A stretch of 64,000 nucleotides of DNA from Sphingomonas sp. UV9 (GCF_004101245.1 NZ_SCIN01000001.1:510784-574783), one strand, 5' to 3'. Numbered from the stretch's first letter, positions 54,480-63,840 are shown. The notes: a model not told the origin generated them from the letters alone. Numbers and translations are program-made.

Positions 54480-55652
54480 ATGTTCCTGAACTTCCTCGAC
54501 GAGCTCCGCAGCGCCGGAATTCCTGCCAGCCTCAAGGAGCACCTCATCCTGCTGGAGGCGCTCGACGCCGAGGTGATCGAGCGGACGCCGGAGGATTTCT
54601 ACTATCTCTCCCGCGCGGTGTACGTGAAGGACGAGGGGCTGCTCGACAAGTTCGACCAGGTCTTCGCCAAGGTCTTTCGCGGCCTCGCCACGGGCACCGG
54701 TTCAGGAGAGATACCCGAGGATTGGCTCAAGGCGGTCGCCGAGAAATTCCTTAGCCCCGAGGAGATGGCGGCGATCAAGTCGCTCGGCTCGTGGGACGAG
54801 ATCATGGATACGCTCAAGAAACGTCTCGAGGAGCAGAAGGAACGCCACCAGGGCGGCAACAAATGGGTCGGCACCGGCGGCACCAGCCCCTACGGCAATG
54901 GCGGCTACAACCCCGAAGGCGTCCGCATCGGCGGCGAAAGCACGCACAAGCGCGCGCTGAAGGTCTGGGACCAGCGCGAATTCCGCAATCTCGACAACAC
55001 CAAGGAACTCGGCACCCGCAACATCAAGATCGCGCTGCGCCGCCTCCGCCGTTTCGCGCGCGAGGGCGCGGCGGACGAACTCGACATCGACGGCACGATC
55101 TCGGGCACCGCACGGCAGGGCTATCTCGACATCGTCATGCGCGCCGAACGCCGCAATGCGGTCAAGCTGCTGCTGTTCCTCGACGTCGGCGGGTCGATGG
55201 ATCCGTTCGTGAAACTGTGCGAGGAACTGTTCTCCGCCGCGACCACCGAGTTCAAGAATCTCGAATTCTTCTACTTCCACAATTGCCCGTACGAGGGCGT
55301 GTGGAAGGACAATACACGCCGCTTCGCCGAGCGCACGCCGCTGTGGGACGTGCTCCACAAGTTCGGCCATGACTATAAACTGATCTTCGTCGGTGACGCG
55401 TCGATGAGCCCGTACGAGATCACGCATCCCGGCGGCTCGGTGGAGCATTTCAACGAGGAGCCGGGCGCGGTCTGGATGCAGCGCCTGACGAATACCTATC
55501 CGTCGGCGGCGTGGCTCAACCCGGTGCCCGAGGCGCAATGGGGCTATTCGCAATCGGTCCGGATCATCCGCGAGCTGATGACCGACCGGATGTACCCGCT
55601 GAGCCTTGCCGGGCTGGACGATGCGATGCGCGAGCTGACGCGGAAGCGATAG
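54480..55652 (+). CDS. VWA-domain protein, CoxE-like, probable MoxR partner
   Basis: A 390-residue soluble protein. The first 200 residues are helical, with Gly-rich YGNGGYNPEGVRIGG. The C-terminal VWA domain begins KLLLFLDVGGSMDPF: the MIDAS motif DxSxS reads D-V-G-G-S, with Gly at the first Ser position. Later, VGDASMSPYE gives a second acidic element. Proteins of this family pair with MoxR ATPases as metal-dependent scaffolds. ATG 54480 follows the hydrolase by 12 bp; GAGG is well placed. Confidence 0.9.
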   Translation: MFLNFLDELRSAGIPASLKEHLILLEALDAEVIERTPEDFYYLSRAVYVKDEGLLDKFDQVFAKVFRGLATGTGSGEIPEDWLKAVAEKFLSPEEMAAIKSLGSWDEIMDTLKKRLEEQKERHQGGNKWVGTGGTSPYGNGGYNPEGVRIGGESTHKRALKVWDQREFRNLDNTKELGTRNIKIALRRLRRFAREGAADELDIDGTISGTARQGYLDIVMRAERRNAVKLLLFLDVGGSMDPFVKLCEELFSAATTEFKNLEFFYFHNCPYEGVWKDNTRRFAERTPLWDVLHKFGHDYKLIFVGDASMSPYEITHPGGSVEHFNEEPGAVWMQRLTNTYPSAAWLNPVPEAQWGYSQSVRIIRELMTDRMYPLSLAGLDDAMRELTRKR

Positions 55653-55726
55653 GCTAGCGACCGTAACGGAACCGTCATGGTTGCGATCGGTTTAACATCC
55701 ATCATTCGCTGTCCAAGGAACGCTCT

Positions 55727-56062
55727 ATGTCGTCCATCCCCAATTCCGCAATGCCCCACGCAAAAGTCCATCACGACGAGGACGATGCGCGCAAGACCGA
55801 CGCGAAGACCACAACCAAGGCTGCGGGCGAGTGGGTCGATGAGGCAACGGATGCGGCCAAGGCCAAGTTCGCGACCGCTACCGACGCGGTAAAGGCACAC
55901 CCGAAGACCGCGATCGCCGTCGGCGCCACGGTCATCGCCGGCATCGCCGCCGCCATCGCTGCGCCTGCTCTGCGCGCGAAGGACGACGACAAGAAGACGC
56001 CGGCGAAGAAGAAGTCTGCACCGAAGACGCCAGCGAAGCCCAAGGGTGGCAAGAGCGCCTAA
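55727..56062 (+). CDS. Small Lys/Ala-rich protein with one membrane segment (ElaB/YqjD-like layout)
   Basis: A 111-residue protein. An acidic and Lys-rich N-terminus with an amphipathic part (WVDEATDAAKAKFATATDAV) leads into HPKTAIAVGATVIAGIAAA, a hydrophobic helix near residues 60-82. The last 28 residues are almost only K, A, P and S, like a histone H1 tail. The layout resembles YqjD/ElaB-type proteins that tether ribosomes to the inner membrane; identity is not certain. It follows the VWA gene by 74 bp. Confidence 0.72.
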   Translation: MSSIPNSAMPHAKVHHDEDDARKTDAKTTTKAAGEWVDEATDAAKAKFATATDAVKAHPKTAIAVGATVIAGIAAAIAAPALRAKDDDKKTPAKKKSAPKTPAKPKGGKSA

Positions 56063-56139
56063 CGCGGTTTAGCGCGAAGGCTGGGGTTCGGGGTCAACCG
56101 GCAGCACGCCCGTGACCCTGGACTCTAGCGAACCACCTA

Positions 56140-56170
56140 CCCCCCCGGCGAAGGCCGGGGCGGCATTGGG
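56140..56170. repeat. Single GAAG-loop palindrome
   Basis: CCCCCCGGCGAAGGCCGGGG then CGGCATTGGG. Only one arm is present, so this may be a decayed pair. Confidence 0.75.
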
Positions 56171-56195
56171 CTTAGAGGCATTTTCCCCAAAGCCA

Positions 56196-56249
56196 TGTTC
56201 TCCCGCGAAGGCGGGAGCCCAGTCTGGGCTCCCGCCTTCGCGGGAGAAC
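56196..56249. repeat. Close inverted pair of GAAG-loop palindromes (CTCCCGC class)
   Basis: Left arm TTCTCCCGCGAAGGCGGGAG plus CCCAG, right arm CTGGGCTCCCGCC plus TTCGCGGGAGAA. The two arms are perfect reverse complements and almost adjacent. Confidence 0.85.
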
Positions 56250-56271
56250 AAACTAGAAGATGCGGGCCGAC

Positions 56272-57360
56272 CTAAGCCCGGTCCACCACCCCACCGACCA
56301 TCGCCTCCGGCACGCCAGTCGTCCCCGGAAAGCTGATCGGCAGCCCCTTGAGCGTCCGAACCGCCATATAGGCGAACCCCTCGGCCTCCAGCGCATCGCC
56401 GTTCCACCCGAGCGCATCGGTAGGCTCGACCATCAGCCCGGTCCGCGCCGCGATCATCGCCAGCAGAGTCGGATTATGCCGACCACCCCCCGCGACCAGA
56501 AGTCGAACCGGCCGCGCCGGCAGATGCCGCAGCGCCTCCGCCACAGTCGCCGCCGTGAACGCGGTCAACGTCGCCGCCCCATCCGCCGCCGACAGTCCCC
56601 GCGCCGGCTGGATCGTAAAATCATTGCGATCGAGCGACTTGGGCGGTGGTGCATCGAAGAACGGGTGATCGAGCATCGCCGTCAGCACCGTCTCGTCGAC
56701 CCGCCCCGACGCCGCCAGCGCACCGCCCGCGTCATAGCGCGCACCGGTTTCCGCCTCGACCCAACTATCGATCAACCCGTTCGCCGGCCCGGTATCGAAC
56801 GCCACCAGCGCCTCAGCCCCGCCGGGAATGAAGGTGATGTTCCCCACCCCGCCAAGGTTCAGCACCGCGACCGGCCCCTCCAGCCCCGCCGCCAGCGCAG
56901 CATGATACACCGGCAGCAACGGCGCACCCTGTCCGCCCGCCGCCACATCCGCCGAACGAAAATCCGATACCGTCGTGATCCCCGTCGCGCGCGCGACCGC
57001 AGCGCCGTCGCCGATCTGCCACGTCCAGCGCCGATCCGGCCGATGCGCGATCGTCTGGCCGTGGAAGCCGATCACGTCGACCTCCGCCGCCGCGACGCCC
57101 GCATCCGCCAGCAATTTATGCACCGCGAACACATGAGTCCGCGTGACCAGGTCACCGGCCGCCATCACCGGCGGGCTCGCGCGCGGGCGTTCGAACGTCA
57201 GCGCCATCCGCGTCGCCTCGGCCAGTTCGGCGCGCGCCGCATCCGAATAGGGCTCACCGCGAAACGCGATCGGCCGCACGAACGCCTCGCCATCGGTCTC
57301 GATCAGCGCCGCGTCGATCCCGTCGAGCGACGTCCCCGACATCAGTCCAATGGCCAGCAT
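56272..57360 (-). CDS. anmK: 1,6-anhydro-N-acetylmuramic acid kinase
   Basis: A 362-residue ASKHA-fold kinase that opens and phosphorylates anhydro-MurNAc released by lytic transglycosylases. The N-terminus MLAIGLMSGTSLDGIDAAL is the family signature; GFHGQTIAHRP, LNLGGVGNITF and DTGPANGLIDSW follow. The C-terminal LLVAGGGRHNPTLL is also standard. ATG 57360 gives the right start. It works upstream of AmgK and MurU (21.7-23.4 kb), with a MurNAc-6-phosphate phosphatase (MupP) needed from elsewhere. Confidence 0.95.
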   Translation of the reverse strand: MLAIGLMSGTSLDGIDAALIETDGEAFVRPIAFRGEPYSDAARAELAEATRMALTFERPRASPPVMAAGDLVTRTHVFAVHKLLADAGVAAAEVDVIGFHGQTIAHRPDRRWTWQIGDGAAVARATGITTVSDFRSADVAAGGQGAPLLPVYHAALAAGLEGPVAVLNLGGVGNITFIPGGAEALVAFDTGPANGLIDSWVEAETGARYDAGGALAASGRVDETVLTAMLDHPFFDAPPPKSLDRNDFTIQPARGLSAADGAATLTAFTAATVAEALRHLPARPVRLLVAGGGRHNPTLLAMIAARTGLMVEPTDALGWNGDALEAEGFAYMAVRTLKGLPISFPGTTGVPEAMVGGVVDRA

Positions 57361-57455
57361 TTTAGTTCCTTCCCGGGCACTCGGCCGGAGCCATGCCGGA
57401 TCGCATTCCACCCGCCTAGAAAAAACCGAACTTTGCGCCTATGTGCGCGGGCTTC

Positions 57456-58808
57456 ATGGCAACAACACTCCCCTCCCCGCCCAAGATCGGCATGGTCTCG
57501 CTCGGCTGTCCGAAGAACCTCGTCGATAGCGAGCGGATTCTCACGCAGCTGCGCGGCGACGGCTATCAGATGTCGCCGGATTATGCCGGCGCGGACATCG
57601 TGCTGGTCAACACCTGCGGCTTTCTCGATTCGGCGAAGGAGGAAAGCCTCGAGGCGATCGGCGAGGCGATCGCGGAGAATGGCCGCGTCATCGTCACCGG
57701 CTGCATGGGCAAGGAAGCCGACGCGATCCGCGAGCGCTTCCCGCAGGTCCTCGCGATCACCGGCGCGCACGAATATGAGCAGGTCGTCGGCGCGGTCCAC
57801 GAAGCCGCCCCGATGCCGCCGTCCGCGTTCCTGAACCTGATCCCCGACGCCGGGCTGAAGCTGACGCCGCGCCACTACAGCTATCTGAAGATCTCGGAAG
57901 GCTGCAACCACCGCTGCTCGTTCTGCATCATCCCGAGCTTGCGCGGCGACCTCGTCAGCCGCCGCCCCGACGCGATCCTGCGCGAAGCCGAAAAGCTCGT
58001 CGAAGCGGGCACGAAGGAACTGCTGGTCATCAGCCAGGACACCTCGGCCTATGGCGTCGACCTGCGCCACGCCAGCTGGCCGGTGAAGACCGGCGGCCCG
58101 ATGTCGCGCGGCGAATCGCGCGAGGTGCGCGCGCACATGACCGATCTGTCGCGTGAGCTCGGCAAGATCGCCCCCTGGGTGCGCCTGCATTACGTCTACC
58201 CCTATCCGCACGTCGATCACGTCATTCCGCTGATGGCGGAGGGTCTCGTGCTGCCGTATCTCGACATCCCGTTCCAGCATGCCGCGCCGTCGGTGCTGCG
58301 CCGGATGAAGCGCCCCGGCAACGATGCCAAGGTGCTCCAGCGCATCCACAAATGGCGTGAGATCGCGCCCGACATCACGATCCGCTCGACCTTCGTCGTC
58401 GGCTTCCCCGGCGAGACCGAGGAGGATTTCCAGTATCTGCTCGATTGGCTCGACGAAGCCCAGCTCGACCGAGTCGGCGCGTTCCGCTTCGAACCCGTCG
58501 AGGGCGCCGCAGCCAACGCGCTGCCCGATCATGTGCCCGAAGAGCTCAAGGAAGAGCGTTACGCCCGCATCATGGAAAAGACCGCGGCAATTTCGGCGGC
58601 CAAGCTGCAGGCTAAGATCGGTCGCACGCTCGACGTGATCATCGATGCGGTCGACGAGGAGGGCGCGACGGGCCGTTCGAAGGCCGATGCGCCCGAGATC
58701 GACGGCGAGGTCTTCCTGCGCGACGCCGGCCATCTGACGGTCGGCGATATCGTACCGGTCACGATCGAGGACGCCGACGACCACGATCTCTACGGTGTGC
58801 CGATCTAA
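57456..58808 (+). CDS. rimO: Ribosomal protein S12 methylthiotransferase
   Basis: A 450-residue radical-SAM enzyme that adds a methylthio group to Asp in ribosomal protein S12. The N-terminal cluster Cys are in [18 protein letters not shown] and TGCMGKE. The radical-SAM motif is [11 protein letters not shown] (CxxxCxxC). A TRAM domain (about 385-450) ends the protein. ATG 57456 ([12 protein letters not shown]) is preferred to 57441. The 95-bp gap to anmK is divergent. Confidence 0.96.
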   Translation: MATTLPSPPKIGMVSLGCPKNLVDSERILTQLRGDGYQMSPDYAGADIVLVNTCGFLDSAKEESLEAIGEAIAENGRVIVTGCMGKEADAIRERFPQVLAITGAHEYEQVVGAVHEAAPMPPSAFLNLIPDAGLKLTPRHYSYLKISEGCNHRCSFCIIPSLRGDLVSRRPDAILREAEKLVEAGTKELLVISQDTSAYGVDLRHASWPVKTGGPMSRGESREVRAHMTDLSRELGKIAPWVRLHYVYPYPHVDHVIPLMAEGLVLPYLDIPFQHAAPSVLRRMKRPGNDAKVLQRIHKWREIAPDITIRSTFVVGFPGETEEDFQYLLDWLDEAQLDRVGAFRFEPVEGAAANALPDHVPEELKEERYARIMEKTAAISAAKLQAKIGRTLDVIIDAVDEEGATGRSKADAPEIDGEVFLRDAGHLTVGDIVPVTIEDADDHDLYGVPI

Positions 58809-58819
58809 TCTCGCTTGCT

Positions 58820-58899
58820 GTTCTCCCGCGAAAGCGGGAGCCCAGGGTACCAAGCGATACCGCCTGTGTCCCTGGACTCCTGCGTTCGCAGGAGAACGC
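58820..58899. repeat. Chimeric inverted pair of GAAN-loop palindromes
   Basis: Left arm TTCTCCCGCGAAAGCGGGAG plus CCCAGGG; right arm CCCTGGACTCCTGCG plus TTCGCAGGAGAA. The two arms have different stems and loops (GAAA and GAAC), each internally paired. Confidence 0.85.
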
Positions 58900-58903
58900 G
58901 GGT

Positions 58904-59050
58904 TCAGACGACGCTGCGTCCGGTGAACAGCTTCACCAGCACGACGATGACCGCGATCACCAGCAGGATATGGATGAGCCCGCCTGCGACATGGAAGGCG
59001 AACCCGGCCAGCCAAAGGATCAGCAGGATGACGGCGATGGTATACAGCAT
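58904..59050 (-). CDS. Tiny membrane protein, lmo0937/DUF5670 type
   Basis: A 48-residue protein, too short for most gene callers. Two hydrophobic helices, MLYTIAVILLILWLAGFAF and IHILLVIAVIVVLVKL, are joined by HVAGGL; the C-terminus is FTGRSVV. This matches the small lmo0937 family seen in many bacteria, function unknown, often stress-related. The start has AAGGGG nine bases upstream. The frame is open to 59878, antisense to the serine hydrolase, which I regard as a shadow. Confidence 0.85.
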   Translation of the reverse strand: MLYTIAVILLILWLAGFAFHVAGGLIHILLVIAVIVVLVKLFTGRSVV

Positions 59051-59212
59051 GGTTGAATCCCCTTGATAATTCAGGCTCCGGGCCCCGCAATGAAACGTCG
59101 CTGTGTTGATCCATGTTCCGTCAACATTTCTGCCATAGTCTAACCCCTTCAACCGCCACGCTATTAAAATCGCCACGTTGCGCGGACGTCCCGGTTCTGC
59201 TTCGTTGCGAGG

Positions 59213-60607
59213 ATGTTGACCCGCCTTCTCGCCGTCGCGGCGCTCTCGTTGCCGATCCCGGCCATCGCACAATCGCTCACCCCCGCCGAGACTGCGCAGA
59301 TCGACACGCTCGTCGCCGGCGCGCTCGGTGACACCGGCGTGCCCTCCGCCTCGATCGCGGTGGTGCGCGGCGGGCGGATCGTGTTCGCCAAGGCGTATGG
59401 CAAACCCTCCGAAACGATCGCGACGGCGGACCCGAAACTCCCCTACCAGATTGCCTCGATCTCCAAGCAGTTCACCGCCGCCGCGGTCCTGCTCCTCGAG
59501 GACGAGGGCAAGTTGAGCCTCGATGATACCGTGTCGAAATACATCCCCGGCATCACCGGCGGCGACCGCATCACGATCCGCCAGTTGCTCAGCCACACCT
59601 CGGGCCTGCAGGATTACTGGCCGCAGGATTACAGCTTCGCCGCGATGGCCAAGCCCGTCACGCCGCAGCAGATCGTCGATCGCTGGGCGAAGAAGCCGCT
59701 CGATTTCGCACCCGGCACGCAGTGGCAATATTCGAACACGGGCTATGTCGTCGCCGGGATGATCGTCGAGAAGGTATCCGGCCAACCGCTGCTCAGCTTC
59801 CTCCAGCAGCGCATCTTCAAGCCGCTCGATATCCGCGCGCTCGACCAGGACAAGGCGATCGGCAAGGCGTTCCCGCAAGGCTATGGCCGGTTCGCGCTCG
59901 GCCCCGTCCGCGCCGAGACGCCGAGCGCGCCCGGCTGGCTCTACGCCGCCGGCGAACTCTCGATGAGCGCGCAGGATCTCGCCAAATGGGACGTCGCGCG
60001 TCTCAATCGCACCACGCTCCCCGCCGACGACTGGGCCGCGCAGGAAACCCCCGTCAAGCTCGCCGACGGATCGAGCAACGGCTACGGCCTAGGCGTGTTC
60101 ACCGGCAGCGCGGACGGCCGCCGCTATGTCGAGCATAGCGGCGAGGCGGTCGGCTTCCTGTCCGAAAACATCGTCTACCCCGACGACAAGGCCGCGATCG
60201 TCGTCCTCACCAACAGCTGGTTCAGCGATGCCGTCGGCCGCATTTCGAAAGGCGTCGCGAGGATCGTCCTGCCGCCCGCGACCGCCAGCGCCGAGGACAC
60301 CGCAGCCCTCGCCCGCGCCCGCAGCGTCTACGACCAGCTCCGCACCGGCACGCTCGACCGCAAGGGCCTCACCGAAGACGCCAACTATTACTTCAAGCCC
60401 GTCGCGCTCGCCGACTACAAGTCGAGCCTCGGCGCGCTCGGTACACCCACCGCATTCGCACAAACCGGCAAGGCGCGCTTGCGCGGCGGCTTCGTCAACC
60501 GCACCTATCGCATAACCTATCCCGACCGCACGCTCTCGCTCAGCACCTATGCCGAGCCCGGCGCGACCGGCCGATACGAACAACTTTTGGTGGCACCCGC
60601 TTCATGA
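59213..60607 (+). CDS. Secreted serine hydrolase of the beta-lactamase/AmpC-esterase family
   Basis: A 464-residue protein with a signal peptide ending in AIAQ. The SxxK motif is S82-I-S-K85 (ASISKQFTAA), the YxN motif is YSN (QYSNTGY, near 166), and HSG (VEHSGEAVGF) takes the KTG position. These mark class C-like penicillin-recognising hydrolases, often peptidases or esterases rather than true beta-lactamases. A C-terminal accessory domain (about 360-464) follows. Its stop overlaps the next start as ATGA, so it is coupled to the M17 aminopeptidase gene. Confidence 0.92.
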   Translation: MLTRLLAVAALSLPIPAIAQSLTPAETAQIDTLVAGALGDTGVPSASIAVVRGGRIVFAKAYGKPSETIATADPKLPYQIASISKQFTAAAVLLLEDEGKLSLDDTVSKYIPGITGGDRITIRQLLSHTSGLQDYWPQDYSFAAMAKPVTPQQIVDRWAKKPLDFAPGTQWQYSNTGYVVAGMIVEKVSGQPLLSFLQQRIFKPLDIRALDQDKAIGKAFPQGYGRFALGPVRAETPSAPGWLYAAGELSMSAQDLAKWDVARLNRTTLPADDWAAQETPVKLADGSSNGYGLGVFTGSADGRRYVEHSGEAVGFLSENIVYPDDKAAIVVLTNSWFSDAVGRISKGVARIVLPPATASAEDTAALARARSVYDQLRTGTLDRKGLTEDANYYFKPVALADYKSSLGALGTPTAFAQTGKARLRGGFVNRTYRITYPDRTLSLSTYAEPGATGRYEQLLVAPAS

Positions 60608-61992
60608 CCGACTTCGCTTCGATGCTCCTGCCCGACCGCGGCCAGCCCGCGCGGACGATCCATGTCGTCCACCCCGACGCCTATGAAGGCTGGCTCGCCA
60701 AACAGGCGCAGCGCATCCGCACGACGGTCGCCGCGCACCGCCTGACCGGCAAGGCCGGGGACCGCGCGGTGCTGCCCGGCGACACCGCGGACGACTGGTC
60801 GATGCTGCTGGTCTGCAACGAGGCGCTGACCTCGCCGTGGCGGATCGCCTCGCTCGGCGCGTCATTGCCAGCCGGGACCTATCGTCTCGCGGAAGGCCCT
60901 GTCGGCGCCGCAGGGCTCGGCTGGATGCTCGCCCAGCATAGTTTCACCCGTTACGTGAAGCCCGACCCGGTCGGCGCCCGCGTACTCCTGACCGCCGACG
61001 CCGCGCATATCGACCAGACCGTGTGCCTCGCTGAAGCCACCGCGATGGTCCGCGATCTCGTCAACACCGGCGCGTCCGACATGGGCCCCGCCGACCTCGA
61101 GGCCGCCGCCGAGACGCTCGCCAAACGCCAAGGCGCGACCGTCACGGTCACGCGAGGCGATGCGCTCGCGACCGGCTACCCGATGATCCACGCGGTCGGC
61201 CAGGCCGCAAGCAAGGACCGCGCGCCCCGCCTGATCGAACTCGAATGGGGCGATCCGTCGCACCCGCGCATCGCACTGGTCGGCAAGGGTGTGACCTTCG
61301 ACACCGGCGGGCTCGACATCAAGCCATCCGCCGGCATGCGGCTGATGAAGAAGGACATGGGCGGCGCCGCGCACGCGCTAGCACTCGCGAGCCTCGTAAT
61401 GGCCGCGAAACTCCCGGTCCGCCTCCACCTGCTGATCCCCGCGGTCGAGAATGCGATCGCCAGCAACGCGTTCCGCCCCGGCGACGTGCTCGCGACGCGT
61501 AAAGGTCTGACGGTCGAGAACACCAACACCGATGCGGAGGGCCGCCTCGTCCTCGGCGATGCGCTGACCAAGGCGGGCGAGAGCAACCCCGCTCTGATCC
61601 TGGACTTCGCGACCCTCACCGGCGCTGCGCGTGTCGCGCTCGGTCCGGACCTGCCGCCGCTGTTCACCGACGACGAGACGCTCGCCGCGGACCTGCTCGC
61701 GGCCGGGATCGCGGAAGCCGACCAGATGTGGCGCTTGCCGCTGTGGAACGCCTATGACGAGATGCTGAAGTCGGACGTGGCCGACATGGTCAACGCGCCC
61801 GATGGCGGGTTCGCCGGCGCGGTGACGGCGGCGCTGTTCCTGCGCCGGTTCGTGCCGAAAAATACGGCCTGGGCACATCTCGATGTGTTCGCATGGCGCC
61901 CGTCGGCCAAGCCCGGGCGGCCCAAGGGTGGTGAAGCCTATGCCTTGAGGGCATCCTTGGCGATGTTGGCAAAGCGCTACCCTCGCCCCTGA
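60604..61992 (+). CDS. Leucyl aminopeptidase family protein (M17)
   Basis: A 462-residue cytoplasmic zinc aminopeptidase. The metal/active-site motifs are VGKGVTFDTGGLDIKPSAGM, MKKDMGGAAHALAL and NTDAEGRLVLGDAL, the last being the M17 signature. The N-terminal domain is diverged, as in the PepB-like branch. It begins inside the stop of the serine-hydrolase gene. Together with secreted M2 and S9 enzymes it would finish the breakdown of imported peptides. Confidence 0.94.
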   Translation: MTDFASMLLPDRGQPARTIHVVHPDAYEGWLAKQAQRIRTTVAAHRLTGKAGDRAVLPGDTADDWSMLLVCNEALTSPWRIASLGASLPAGTYRLAEGPVGAAGLGWMLAQHSFTRYVKPDPVGARVLLTADAAHIDQTVCLAEATAMVRDLVNTGASDMGPADLEAAAETLAKRQGATVTVTRGDALATGYPMIHAVGQAASKDRAPRLIELEWGDPSHPRIALVGKGVTFDTGGLDIKPSAGMRLMKKDMGGAAHALALASLVMAAKLPVRLHLLIPAVENAIASNAFRPGDVLATRKGLTVENTNTDAEGRLVLGDALTKAGESNPALILDFATLTGAARVALGPDLPPLFTDDETLAADLLAAGIAEADQMWRLPLWNAYDEMLKSDVADMVNAPDGGFAGAVTAALFLRRFVPKNTAWAHLDVFAWRPSAKPGRPKGGEAYALRASLAMLAKRYPRP

Positions 61993-61993
61993 C

Positions 61994-62091
61994 CCGTCAC
62001 CCCGGACGTGTTCCGGGATCCACCGTGCCACGAGATCTCAGTCCGCTGGTCGCGCGGCACGGTGGATGCCGGAACCAGCCCGGCATGACGG
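61994..62091. repeat. Long imperfect inverted repeat (GTCATGCCGG class)
   Basis: Left part CCGTCACCCCGGACGTG then TTCCGGGATCCACCGTG; right part CACGGTGGATGCCGGAACCA and GCCCGGCATGACGG. Sister of the 23873 element, with the same 50-bp spacing of outer arms. Confidence 0.8.
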
Positions 62092-62099
62092 ACGACATG

Positions 62100-62798
62100 T
62101 TACCCCGCAGCAAACTGCCCGAACGGCAGCATCTTGTCCGCTAGCGTTTTCGTCGCTTCCGTATCGCCCGCTCGGAGCGGCACGAGCACCGCGATCGCCG
62201 CGCGTCGCACGAAACCGTCGATAGCGGTCGGGGTCGGCGCCCTGCTGGCCGTCTCCAGCAGCGCCCGCCCGCGCGCATCCTTCGGGTCCAGTTCAAGCCG
62301 CAGCAAACCCGCCAGCCCCGCGAACATCGCACGGTTCCCGCCGAGCGCCACCGACCGGTCGAGCGCCTCGAACCCGGTCGACTTCTGCGCGCCGGCGACC
62401 GCACGCCCGACGAACCGCCCAAGCTTGGCGATCACCCCGACATGCCACGCGCCAAGCGCCGCCTGCGCCTCGGCATTGCGTGGAAAGCGCGCCACCAGCG
62501 CCTCATATTGTTTCCGCGCGGCGATCGCCTGCCCCCGATTGCCGAGTAGTTTCGCGCGATAGCCGTTCGCCATCGCCTGCATGATCGCGGCCTCCTGGTC
62601 GTTCGGCGACCGGCTCAGCGCCTGCCCCGCGCCCGCCGCCGCCTTGTCGATCCGTGCCAGCGCAACCCCACGATCGCGATCGACGAAGCCGGCCTGGGTC
62701 AGCAATTCGCGCGGCGTTTCCGCCCGCGCGGGGGCCGCGCATAGCACCGCACAGGCAGCGATCGAGGCACCTACGCATCCGGGAAACCATCTGGCCAT
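62100..62798 (-). CDS. Secreted helical-repeat protein of unknown function
   Basis: A 232-residue protein. The signal peptide MARWFPGCVGASIAACAVLC ends near AARA. The mature part is all helical; segments such as ARKQYEALVARFPRNAEAQAALGAWH look like tetratricopeptide-type repeats. No enzyme motif is seen. It would act in the periplasm, perhaps as a scaffold. It converges with the M17 gene across a palindromic element. Confidence 0.7.
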   Translation of the reverse strand: MARWFPGCVGASIAACAVLCAAPARAETPRELLTQAGFVDRDRGVALARIDKAAAGAGQALSRSPNDQEAAIMQAMANGYRAKLLGNRGQAIAARKQYEALVARFPRNAEAQAALGAWHVGVIAKLGRFVGRAVAGAQKSTGFEALDRSVALGGNRAMFAGLAGLLRLELDPKDARGRALLETASRAPTPTAIDGFVRRAAIAVLVPLRAGDTEATKTLADKMLPFGQFAAG

Positions 62799-62923
62799 AT
62801 CAACCCTCGCACAAAAGCCGCGCCACGCCGACCAACGATCAGATCGCCCAATCGCCCCTTAAACCTAAGACCATAGGGTTTATCGCGACTTAACGCTGTT
62901 CGACCCAACCCTTCACAGCCTCG

Positions 62924-63667
62924 TCAAAGCGACGCCGCGGCCTCGATGATCGGCACGAACTTCTCCGCGGTCAGGCTCGCACCGCCGACCAGCGCGCCAT
63001 CGACGTTCGGCGTCGCCAGGATCGCGGCCGCGTTCGCGCCGGTCACAGATCCACCATATAAGATCCGCACGCCCGCCGCGGCATCGCCGATCAGCATCCG
63101 CAGCTTCGCGCGCGCGATCGCGTGGATCGCCGCGATCTCGTCCAGCGTCGGCGTGCGCCCCGTCCCGATCGCCCAGCGCGGCTCGTACGCGAGCGTGAAC
63201 CAGCTCCCGTCCGCATTGTCCGGCACCGACTTCTCGATCTGCGCCTGCACCACGCGCTCGGCACGGTCGGCGTCACGCTCGGCCTCGGTCTCGCCGCAGC
63301 ACAGTATGACCTGCAAGCCCTGCCGCCGCGCCGCTGCCGCCTTTGCCCAGGCATCATGGCTCGTCTCATGCTGGTCCGAACGCCGCTCGGAATGGCCGAC
63401 GATCGTGAACGACGCGCCGACCTCCTTGACCATCGCCGCCGACACGCAGCCGGTATGCGCACCCGACTCCGCCTCGTGCACGTCCTCCGCACCGATCGCG
63501 AGGCTCGGCACGCGCTCGGCTGCCGCCGCGATCAGCGTGAACGGCACCGCGACCGATACGTCGACGCCGGGTGCAGCACTCGCCGCCGCGGCAATCGCGT
63601 CGAGTTCGACGAGCATCGCCCGCGAACCGTTCATCTTCCAGTTTCCTGCTACCAGCTTGCGCCGCAT
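62924..63667 (-). CDS. tpiA: Triose-phosphate isomerase
   Basis: A 247-residue glycolytic enzyme interconverting dihydroxyacetone phosphate and glyceraldehyde 3-phosphate. The N-terminal Lys is in AGNWKMNG, the catalytic His in VGHSERR, the catalytic Glu in YEPRWAIGTG, and the phosphate loop in YGGSVTG. ATG 63667 is the natural start; 31 upstream codons are not conserved. It is divergent from ppiD. Confidence 0.97.
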   Translation of the reverse strand: MRRKLVAGNWKMNGSRAMLVELDAIAAAASAAPGVDVSVAVPFTLIAAAAERVPSLAIGAEDVHEAESGAHTGCVSAAMVKEVGASFTIVGHSERRSDQHETSHDAWAKAAAARRQGLQVILCCGETEAERDADRAERVVQAQIEKSVPDNADGSWFTLAYEPRWAIGTGRTPTLDEIAAIHAIARAKLRMLIGDAAAGVRILYGGSVTGANAAAILATPNVDGALVGGASLTAEKFVPIIEAAASL

Positions 63668-63840
63668 CGCTATTCCCCCAAGCATTTTGCCTAGCGATAG
63701 CGCCACCCCCGGCGCGCACAACCCCCGCACGACGCGGGCTGGGCCCACCCGAGCCCGCACGACCTTGAAGCGCCCGACTTGAAGAGCCGCCCTCGCCCCC
63801 GTAAAGCAACCGCGTTCCCATCCCTGTCGATCGGCTGTCC

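Noticed and set aside
59051..59878. N-terminal extension of the 48-residue membrane protein
   Set aside because: It runs antisense through the serine-hydrolase gene; the short product matches a known small family and has its own ribosome site.
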